A DNA stretch of 64,000 bases, from assembly GCF_032854445.1 (NCBI RefSeq), contig NC_088296.1, forward strand, positions 27,461,064-27,525,063. The letters run 5' to 3'. The notes beneath the pieces were generated by a model. It was not told the origin of the DNA, did no database searches, and saw only the letters and a program-made list of their open reading frames with translations. Every line of letters starts with the position of its first letter. The stretch's first letter is position 1. Made by a program: the position numbers and the translations under genes. Below, one piece after another: positions 11,836 through 21,204 of the stretch. This stretch comes from Liolophura sinensis. Its lineage: Eukaryota > Mollusca > Polyplacophora > Chitonida > Chitonidae.

Positions 11836-13477
11836 AAGAGAATGTCAGCCAATAGAGCTGAATTAGTTAATAAAGTAATATTCCAGAAATGTTCAAAGGT
11901 CTTTTTAAAATTCTACACCGCTTATCAACAAAACTTTTGCCATGTTATAGCTATTACAGTGACGTCACAAAACCTAGGCGCTCTCCCGTACCATCGCTAT
12001 TAAACACTATGCCAATGAGAAAATACAAACATAAACGCCTAATATTCAACCAAAGAGCATCAGCTCTGTTCCATGTTCAAAGGGCCGATGTTTCTTTTAG
12101 TCTTCTCGGTCAGGGCGATGTTCGTGGACACCAGCGTCGTGTTTTAGCGGCCTTGTTCATACTCGTCCTGCATGAGTTTAAGCATTTAACCTAGCTGAAT
12201 GTGCCGGTTTCAGGGAATGTACCGAACATAGCAGGACCATCCAATCGATAAAACTGATAACAAACCCTGTCATTTAGATTATGGATGATATTTCGTGATA
12301 ATTCTGACTTTGCTAAGGAAAATAATGCAAAGTCACATCCAGGTCATCTGCCACGGCGCGTAGTTAATTTATTAAAAGCGTTTGCCGTGTAACGTGATAG
12401 GGCCTCATTCTTGTTTTGTGCCGAATAAAATCCCGGAAATAAGCTGCAGCCAAAAAAATTAATAACATAAAAAAAACACAAGATAACACAGTATTTGAGA
12501 ATGTAAATACGGAAGCAAATCCAAGATAAGTGTCGTCCATCGCTTTGGCAACCTGTGTTCAGTCAATGCACATGTCGAGTCACAAGTGACAAAAGCTGTG
12601 GAAGAGCATTTCGATCAGTTGGCTATAGACCAAGTTCGCTAGACACCATTTGATGTAGGCCGGCACAGTCCTCGTCGTCAGAATAATTTATGGACGGTCG
12701 TTTGGACATATTATACGAGGATCTATTATTTTTTCTATGACGTGTGTTAATAATGCTGCCATTTAATTGTATGAAATTGAGGAGAGTCAAGCCTCAGAGA
12801 CAAAAACCCATATACATGTATGTGCAGGTGGTCGACGGGTCTGTCACTTGGTTATATACCTCTGTAAAATAAAAAAAAAGCTCAACGTGGAAGTTCTAAA
12901 ATGACGTCATGATTAACTAGGTGACATCACGTAATGACGTCATATTTTATGACCTTATTGTGATGTTGAAAGCGTAACATCTTCATTTAATATGGAATCC
13001 GTAAAACTCCTTCACGCCTTTAATAAAGAGATCCAAAGCTATGAGCTTTTTCCCTTATTACGTCACAATTATCGGTGTAGGTGTGTTCATAAAACACCTA
13101 TGTTCACCAGCACTACCGTGTCACAGCAGAAAGCGATCTGTTCTTTATTGATCGATGTCTTCTGGGTGACCTGGCCACACGCTCCAAACGGTCTTCCATA
13201 GTTGACTGATAACGTACCGATTGGTTTTCGACACGCCTTACTTTAGCCAGGCCGTAGAATATGACCTAGATGTGTCAGCAAAACCACTAATGCTAACTAA
13301 AAGGCGGCGGTCAGTATACAGTACTATATTCTTAAACAGAATTGGGCATTGTTGCAAGAAGGGTGCCTTATGTTATACAACAGCCAGCATCCTGCTTGAT
13401 TGCAATTAGACAGGTACGCGAGACCTGGCTACAGCACGTGGGTTATCTTCCTGGACGCGGAAATCAAGACTTGTGCA
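11836..13477. other. Non-coding region with three CRE-type octamers
   Basis: TGACGTCA occurs at 11960, 12902 and 12935, the last two 33 bp apart. No exon is convincing. The segment 13411-13480 is flanked by an acceptor-like ACAG and a donor-like ACAA|GTAAGT and is open, but I recognise nothing in it. Confidence 0.4.
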
Positions 13478-13695
13478 CAAGTAAGTCATTTACATATGGT
13501 TTTATAACAAGTCAGTTCTTTGCGTGTGGTGTTATAACAAGTACGTTTTTTACATGTGGCTTTATAACAAATTCTTTATGCGTGGCCTTATGACAAGTAA
13601 ATTCTTTACACGTGATCTTATAACAAGCAACTTCTTTAGACGTTGTCTTAAAACAAGTAAGTTTTTTACACCTGGTTTTGTAACATGACGTCTTC
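13478..13695. repeat. ~37-bp degenerate tandem repeat, about 6 copies
   Basis: Units share TTATAACAAGTAAGTTCTTT followed by ACACGTGG-like sequence. Several carry a consensus splice-donor-like ACAA|GTAAGT. Confidence 0.8.
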
Positions 13696-14054
13696 ACAAT
13701 GCTCATGTTTGTTTTAATTTTTTGGCAACAGTGTCAGATTTATGCATTGATTGACTGATTATAGCTAAGGCCACACCCGAGAACCTGTCACCTTAATATA
13801 CAAGGAATCTAGAAAATGATGCTGACTTCTGTAACACAGTTAGCATAGAGATTACAAAGACCAGACCAGCTAGGACATTGTGAATGGTGACATGTCACGG
13901 TAAAATCTGGACTCGTCCTTTACATGTACCTGGGAGTTTTTACTGTAACTGCTCATAGCCATGCTTATAAGTGGTAGCTCCTTATATACGCCACCATATG
14001 CAGAATTAAGTTAAGAAATGCAGGGCTGTTAATATATGTGAGTCTAACTATTAT

Positions 14055-14230
14055 ATAGAGTGAGTGAGTGCTTGTGGTTTAACGTGGTACATAACAAGTT
14101 TTCAGCCATATGACAACGAAGGAATCCGTAGGGTGCATGTAATGTGCCTCCTTGTCGCAGGACGGATTTCCACCGCCCTTTTATCTAGTGCTGCTTCACT
14201 GAGACGACTTACAAAACACTAGAAAATTGT
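14055..14230 (+). mobile_element. Interspersed repeat family 2, partial copy
   Basis: Contains the family's GTTTAACGTgGTAC.., TTTTCAGCCATATGACAACGAAGGA and CTAGTGCTGCTTCACTGAGACG blocks. The same blocks occur in reverse at 53550-53855 and, diverged, at 25383, 48700 and 20186. Confidence 0.75.
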
Positions 14231-15115
14231 GTCAAAGCTGAAAGACGTACATCTACAATCCTTCCTGGTAAACACTGGTTTTCAGCGCTCTTTTGAACAC
14301 TGTCAACGCCCTCTTTGAACACCATTTACCTACACCCTTCTGCAAATTAAAAAAAGACCTACTCTCTTTCTTAACATTATTTCTGCACATGGTATAACAC
14401 TACACTTCGACCCTCTTTCTCACCTTCGTTAAGTGGTGAAATTGAGCCTTTAACATGTCTGTCTGAACTTTGATTCATAAAAAGTGACCTAGATGACAAG
14501 ATAAGACATACGATCTCGATAGGCTGTAAGTAAACACTGGCAAGTTTATTAACTACCCACGGGTAAAATGTTACTTAAATAATGTTCACAAAAACGGCCT
14601 CTTCGAACGACTTGTTCAGTTATAACAATGTGGCAATGTTAAGGCTAAACTCCACCCATAATACACTCAGACAATTAATAAATATATTGTGAATCGTGTG
14701 TTTTCACATTACCTCATCATCGTTCAATATGGTGACCCAAAAGTCAGCACATGTATATGCACTATAGTCTATTTCTTTTAGAGAGTCGCCCATATACATT
14801 ATGAATTAGAAAAAGTGTTTTAACCTCAATTTTGGTAGCGCGTATGACTGATTTAACAGACAGCTGAATAACCTAAAAGAAATAAACCACTAGTATAAGT
14901 CAGTATGATTGACGACATGTACATGTAAGCCGAGTTCAAACAATGCAATATTTCGTATCGTATCAACTTCGTCGTATCATCTCGTTGAATTTGTCAAGTG
15001 GAATGAGAGTAGGACAAGTCTTTTTCATAAGCCGCTTTCAGCCAGTGAGATTTGTTGAATGCAACAATCCCATGCTATAGCGACATGTTCTGTGATTAGT
15101 GATTTAGAATGTTTC
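14231..15115. other. AT-rich intergenic DNA, nothing recognised
   Basis: There is no splice-flanked open frame or repeat structure beyond short A/T tracts. Confidence 0.4.
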
Positions 15116-15117
15116 AT

Positions 15118-15310
15118 GTTTTACACGACGGCGGCCAATATTTGATGGGAGGAAACTGGGCAGAATCGGGTGGGAACTCACGATTATCCGCAGGTTGGTG
15201 CAGACCTACTCTATATAGCCGGAGAAGACGCGAGCATGATCTGGACTTGAACTATCGGCAACCGCATTTATGATAGGCTCCTGGATCATTGCGCCGTGCT
15301 GGTCTAGTCC
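15118..15310 (-). mobile_element. SINE family 1 copy, old and diverged
   Basis: The minus strand reads tRNA-like head to core. On the plus strand it shows CGACGGCGGCCAATATT..GGGAGGAAACTGGGCAGA, then ACTTGAACT and the 'GGCTCCTGGATCATTGCGCCG' head region. It ends 250 bp upstream of esterase A. Confidence 0.8.
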
Positions 15311-15556
15311 AGTTCAATGGGTTCATTTGTCAATGGCACCGCGTGAACGAGGATTTACAAAAACATGATCATCGTGGTTAAGAATACGTGTAAAATATTA
15401 AAGTTTTCGTTTTAATTGCAGGCAAGATCTGAGAACTTACAAGAAAGTCTGTCAACTCGGTGTGATCGAAGAAAAAGAAAAAATACCATAGTTCCTTCCT
15501 AGGCAAACGGTCAACATACGCGGTCACAGGCATCCTTTGACCTACAGTCTACCAGC

Positions 15557-17747
15557 ATGCCGTTCCTGGACAAATTTCCTCTGCACCTCTGTGTCAGTGT
15601 TGTTTGTGTTTTGTGCTTCGCGGACCACATCGACGCTGAAAACCCTCGTGTAAACACCACGTCCGGTGCGGTGGAGGGGTTTGTCAAAACCGTGAAGCTA
15701 GAAGGGAACCGAACCGTGGACCTCAACGTTTTTCTAGGAATTCCCTACGCCGAGCCTCCGGTCGGCAAACTCCGGCTAAGAAGAACGGTCACTAAGGTCC
15801 CGATACCAGGAGTTTTCAACGCCACGAACTTTGGTCCTATATGTCCTCAGCCTTCTGGGTGGCCTAACAATTTTGCCATGAAGGAAGACTGTCTTGTCCT
15901 GAATATCTATGCTCCTAGTAACGCTTCTGACGATGATCCAAGATCCACCATGGTTTGGATCCATGGGGGGTCATATATCACTGGCACTGGAAACCTCTAC
16001 GACGGCACCCTGATGTCCGCGCTAGGAGATGTTGTTGTTGTAACCATCAACTATCGCCTGGGTGTGCTGGGATATTTTTCCACAGAGGACACCCATTCGC
16101 CTGGTAACTATGGCGCATATGATCAACAGATGGCGCTGTTGTGGGTTATAAACAACATCCAAAACTTTGGCGGAAATCGTTCCAACATCACGGTCATGGG
16201 GGAGTCCGCTGGGGCATCAAGCGTGTCCCTGTTGACCCTCAATAGTCCCACCAACGTCCTGTTCAAGCGAGTCATCGTGGAGAGCGGGACGGCTCTGGCG
16301 AACTGGGCAATGGTGAAGAATCCGAAAGAGAAGGCGAAGATTTACGCGGCATATGCCCAGTGTCCCCAGGAATCCCAGCCACTCGTGGACTGCGTGAGGA
16401 ACATGTCGGTAGCCGACATCATCAAGTACCAAGCCCAGATGGACGCTATGAGGGCTACCTACGGCGGATTGTCCTTCGGGCCGGTGGTGGACCACCAGTT
16501 CTTCCTGTACAGCCCAGAGGAGATAGCAAAGGGTAAAACAACACCGGAATACCTGGACAAATTCAGGCAAATTGACCATCTGGTGGGGACGAATAGTCAG
16601 GAAGGGGCGTGGATCTACGACTTGCGAATGGCACCGTACCGTCAGAAGCTACACATCAATGATTCCGTCATTGGGTTACCTAAGAATGTCTTCATCGACA
16701 TGGTCAATCGGAGTGCCTACGATTTGCTTCCCGCCCATGCTCAACAGCTCCTACCCGCTCTGGAGTACAAGTACACGGATTTCCGCCACCCCGACGACGG
16801 AATGGGCCGAGCAATTAAGTTTATAGACGCCCTGACGGATAGTGTCTTCTACTCGGGGATAGTTCCTCTGGCCCAGCTACATGCGCGTCTTGTCAACGCC
16901 TCTTCCAGCCCGGTGGACGGCGGCAGCACTTACTTCTACCTCTTTGATCACCGTGGTAGCTGGAGAACACACGAACCCTGGCGGACTGGAGCGGATCACG
17001 GAGACGAGGTGTGGTTTGTGTTCGGCTATCCGATGACCCTCCCCACCAGCCCACCCGAAGAGAAAGCTCTGTCCCTAGCAACCATAAGATTCTGGACGAA
17101 CTTCGCCAAAACAGGGTAAGATTGGATTTTATGCTTTCTCTGCCTTTACAGCAAGAGATTGTGTTTAATGGTAACAGACAATCCATGGGAACTACCTGTA
17201 CCATGTCCTAATCTTCTAAAGCCTCAATTTATATACACAGAGGTCGGGTGAAGTTTGACATTTAAAGATGGACGGCGAACAAAAATGCATTTGATCAAAC
17301 TGACAATTTCAAATTTTAGAATGACCATTTGAAATCACATCCAGATGCTAAATGTATGTAGCCTTTCATGTAGTTTCCATACAAAGTTGTTTTACAAAAG
17401 TCTCAAACTTCTTCGTGAAATCAATACCCAAACTCGTTAATGCTTGCAGAAATCCCAACACACCGGAAGATCCGATGTACTCGACGGGATGGCCCAAGTA
17501 TGAGATCGGTGTAGAAAAGTATATCCGGCTTTCCGCAGATATTGAATCCGGGCCTTTGAATGGTTCAAAACTAGCAGCGGATCGAGTTGCGTTCTGGACG
17601 GACTTCCTGCCCAAATTCTCGGCCTCGTTTCCAACAGCAACGCCTTGTCCATCAGCACCGAAATGCACTGGAGCCGCTACAACTGTTGTTGTTTCAGAAG
17701 TACTTGTGTTGTTGTTGATCAGTTTAACACTCATACCATTGTTATAA
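15557..17747 (+). CDS. Esterase A: secreted, possibly membrane-tethered carboxylesterase/cholinesterase-like protein
   Basis: Type-B carboxylesterase (alpha/beta hydrolase), 618 residues, join(15557..17115,17450..17747). The phase-2 intron restores ..FAKTG-NPNTPED.. and has a GTAAGA donor and TTGCAG acceptor. Residues 1-27 form a signal peptide. The catalytic triad is intact: Ser217 in GESAG, Glu349 in NSQEG and His481 in GADHGD. Cysteine pairs at 96/112 and 269/279 fit the family loops. The oxyanion segment reads HGGSY rather than HGGGF. The last ~17 residues are hydrophobic (VLVLLLISLTLIPLL), after a small-residue stretch. This suits a GPI signal or C-terminal anchor, as in some acetylcholinesterases. 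An acceptor-like TTTTAATTGCAG ends at 15421 and may mark a 5' UTR intron. AATAAA lies at 17750, just after the stop. The substrate cannot be told from sequence; cholinesterase activity is not claimed. Confidence 0.93.
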
Positions 17748-17749
17748 TT

Positions 17750-17755
17750 AATAAA
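17750..17755 (+). terminator. Polyadenylation signal of esterase A
   Basis: AATAAA two bases after the TAA stop at 17745-17747. This leaves an unusually short 3' UTR, if this signal is used. Confidence 0.55.
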
Positions 17756-17759
17756 CACT

Positions 17760-19204
17760 GTTGTTTTTTTTAAACGCACTCCACAGTTTGGGTCTTACAA
17801 TCTCTTTATTATTATTTTGACAGTCATGTGTTTTCACCTGTGAGATAGCTGGATCCTATGGCATGATGACGTTGACGATTAGCTTATACAGGGTCGCAGG
17901 ACGAATTTGAAAAGTTAGGGGGACGGAGACATTGTCCCAACCATTGAGGCGAGGGTACAAGAGCCGCCATGGCCCATGATACTCTTGAATTCTGTGTAAC
18001 ATGACACGCCTTTGAGCGTGTTTCAAGAGAACAAGTATCCATCCTCAAGGTTGTGACTAAGTGTGCTGCACCTTTTGGCACAAATTTCGCAAATTTGAAA
18101 AAAAGACATGCTTGCGTTTCCCAAGAGTGAAATATCTGACCCACGAAATTACAGTGCTTAAACCTGATTGATCAAATTAAACTAGGTAGACTTTTACCGT
18201 GGTATCCACAAACTGTAACCTCTCCAGTCAGAATCCAGAGCAGCACTATAATTTATAAAAAGAACCCCCCCAAAACAAGACAAAAAACAAAACAAAAAAA
18301 ACAAAACAAAAAAGAAAAACAAAAAAAAATACATAACAAAAAATAAAAAAAACATACAAAAAAACATGATTCTTATGTTTTTAGCCCCCCCCCCCCAACT
18401 TAACCAACCAATCAAAATGCTGATATTTCAAATAATAGTTTCTCATTGTTAGCAGACTTATCTCGGTGTTAGTCAGCCAATGACATCACCGCTTGCTTTA
18501 GCAGAGACCAGCTTCCATACTTCACCATTGTTGATGTATGTCCTTCTAAGCTGGATTCTACTAACAGAGATTATTAGCTTATTCATGTGTATTTTGACTC
18601 AGGTCTAACACAAATAACATGGCAAGGTCAACTAGAAAGGTTCACATACATGGTGTGTCTAAGGATGTAGATACGCTCGAGAGAAAGCGAGAGACATAAA
18701 TGTAGGCCTAAAATTAAGGAAATACACCGCATATAGCACATTCAGAACGACTTTATAATGTTAATGGGATATCATTAACGGATAAATATGAATAGCAAGA
18801 TTGTGGGAGTTGATCGGACCATGGAGGTTGGATCTCCATGGTCGGACGCTTTATTCTGGTCACACGATACTGACGTATTGAGATGATCGTTACACAGATA
18901 TTACACATCTATGGACCAAAACGGTGTTTAAAAGAACATTTGTGATTGGCTGGCTAACTCGGGGATAAGTAAGCTAACTCGGGGTAAAATGCTTTCTCCT
19001 GACTAAGTGAACCATTGGGCACGCTGCGTTCTAAGTAACGCCACTTTTGATTGGATCACTAACACTAGGGAAAGTTTTTAATAAATTCTCTTTTTCTTGG
19101 CCGTCGAAAAAAAGGAGAATTACAAAACTATGTCTCTTCCGCGTTTCCCTACAAAACAAGGTGTCCCGAAGAAATTCATTTTGTTATTAAATTTTATCAC
19201 GCTA
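17760..19204. other. Intergenic region: A-rich low-complexity tract, hairpin, nothing coding
   Basis: 18245-18370 is an A/C-rich simple tract followed by a poly-C run near 18386. A perfect 10-bp inverted repeat (GACCATGGAG..CTCCATGGTC, 7-base loop) lies at 18817-18843. No gene is recognised. Confidence 0.45.
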
Positions 19205-20165
19205 AGATCAGGCCTGGCGTCGGTATACTGTGATTGAGTCGATGTGTCAGGTGTTGTGTCAGTATACTGTGACTGAGTCAGAGTATCGGGTCTGGAGTTA
19301 GTATACTGTGATTGAGTCAGAGTGTCAGGTGTGGTGTCAGTGTACTGTGACTGAGTCAGAGAGTCAGGTCTGGCGTCAGTATACTGTGATTGAGTCAGTG
19401 TGTCAGGTCTGGCGTCAGTATACTGTGATTGAGTCAGTGTGTCAGGTCTGGCGTCAGTATACTGTGATTGAGTCAGTGTGTCAGGTCTGGCGTCAGTATA
19501 CTGTGATTGAGTCAGTGTGTCAGGTCTGGCGTCAGCATACAGTGATTGAGTCAGAGTGTCAGGTCTGGCGTCAGTATACTGAGATTGAGTCAGAGTGTCA
19601 GGTCTGGCGTCAGTATACAGTGATTGAGTCAGTGTGTCAGGTCTGGCGTCAGTATACAGTGATTGAGTCAGAGTGTCAGGTCTGGCGTCAGTATACTGTG
19701 ATTGAGTCAGTGTGTCAGGTCTGGCGTCAGTATACTGTGATTGAGTCAGTGTGTCAGGTCTGGCGTCCAGTATACTGAGATTGAGTCAGTGTGTCAGGTC
19801 TGGCGTCGGTATACTGTGATTGAATCAGTGTGTCAGGTCTGGCGTCGGTATACTGTGATTGAGTCAGTGTGTCAGGTCTGGCGTCGGTATACTGTGATTG
19901 AGTCAGTGTGTCAGGTGTGGTGTCAGTATACTGTGATTAAGTCAGTGTCAGGTGGGGTGTCAGTATACTGTGATTAAGTCAGTGTCAGGTGGGGTGTCAG
20001 TATACTGTGATTGAGTCAGAATGTCAGGTCTGGTGTCAGCATACTGTGTCTGGGTCAGTGTTTCGGGTCTGGATAATCTAGTATATTGTGATTGGGTCAG
20101 TGTCAAGTCTGGTGTCAGTATATTGTGACTGGGCCAGAGTGTCAGGTGGGGTGTCAGTATCCTAT
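19205..20165. repeat. 39-bp minisatellite, about 24 copies
   Basis: The unit includes TCAGTATACTGTGATTGAGT followed by CAGTGTGTCAGGTCTGGCG. As 39 is divisible by three, one frame encodes a perfect 13-residue repeat (QVWRQYTVIESVC). There is no signal peptide, splice context or codon conservation, so I treat it as non-coding. Confidence 0.93.
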
Positions 20166-20185
20166 GACTTAGCCAGAGGGCCGAA

Positions 20186-20335
20186 CACAATAGACATCCC
20201 GCACAGTTCCAACCGGTCATGTTTCCTTCCTCTGACCTATCCCTGTTGATCTCCAGGCAGCAGTAACTACCATTTTTAAAGTCTTTGGTATGACTGGAGC
20301 CGGATTTGATCCCGTGGGTACTGACGTCTTCTTAA
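20186..20335 (+). mobile_element. Interspersed repeat family 2, diverged 3' part
   Basis: The segment GGCAGCAGTAACTACCATTT..AAGTCTTTGGTATGACTGG matches the corresponding part of the copy ending at 48995. Confidence 0.6.
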
Positions 20336-20559
20336 GGAATTGAATTAGCCTTCAACAATCCCAAAAACGTATTCTATAAAATGCGTAATCAGGTGGGAGG
20401 GTTTTTTTCTTATGCATGTAATATTTTGAGTATAAAAAGACTTGACATATGCACACAACAGATGACGAGTCTGCACTTCCCTGATTTCAGTGTTCATTGT
20501 TCAGATTTATGGTGTGATTTCTTATTTCTGTCCTCAAAAATCATTTTAAATTGTCAAGT

Positions 20560-21204
20560 CACTGATGTAAAGTTAAGGACGCCCTGCTAAGTTCTGTTAT
20601 TTCCAGTTCTCGGAAATCTTTTAACACTGGCAAGTGACTGACGTAAAGTTAATGACGCCCTGCTAAGTTCTGTTATTTCAAGTTCTCGGAAATCTTTTAA
20701 CACTGGCAAGTGACTGACGTAAAGTTAATGACGCCCTGCTAAGTTCTGTTATTTCCAGTTCTCGGAAATCTTTTAACACTGGCAAGTGACTGACGTAAAG
20801 TTAATGACGCCCTGCTAAGTTCTGTTATTTCCAGTTCTCGGAAATCTTTTAACACTGGCAAGTGACTGACGTAAAGTTAATGACGCCCTGCTAAGTTCTG
20901 TTATTTCCAGTTCTCGGAAATCTTTTAACACTGGCAAGTGACTGACGTAAAGTTAATGACGCCCTGCTAAGTTCTGTTATTTCCAGTTCTCGGAAATCTT
21001 TTAACACTGGCAAGTGACTGACGTAAAGTTAATGACGCCCTGCTAAGTTCTGTTATTTCCAGTTCTCGGAAATCTTTTAACACTGGCAAGTGACTGACGT
21101 AAAGTTAATGACGCCCTGCTAAGTTCTGTTATTTCCAGTTCTCGGAAATCTTTTAACCTTGGCAAGTGACTGACGTAAAGTTAAGGACGCCCTGCTAAGT
21201 TCTG
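20560..21204 (-). repeat. 76-bp tandem repeat made from the esterase B stop-codon/3' UTR junction, about 8 copies
   Basis: GCCCTGCTAAGTTCTGTTAT recurs every 76 bp from about 20581 to 21190. The last copy runs straight into the esterase B terminal codons: its GTTATTT contains the reverse-complemented stop at 21205-21207. The unit therefore arose from the 3' UTR edge of the gene. Internal copies are nearly identical, which implies recent expansion. Confidence 0.9.

Noticed and set aside
18817-18843. Perfect 10-bp hairpin as a terminator or small RNA
   Set aside because: A single short stem with a 7-base loop is weak evidence in 64 kb and is not next to a gene end.
19308-19977. 156-codon frame encoding perfect 13-residue repeats (QVWRQYTVIESVC)
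   Set aside because: The period is exactly the 39-bp DNA unit; there is no signal peptide, no splice context, and substitutions show no codon-position bias that I can see.
19205-20165. Regular array considered as CRISPR
   Set aside because: Units are contiguous with no unique spacers, and the window is clearly eukaryotic.
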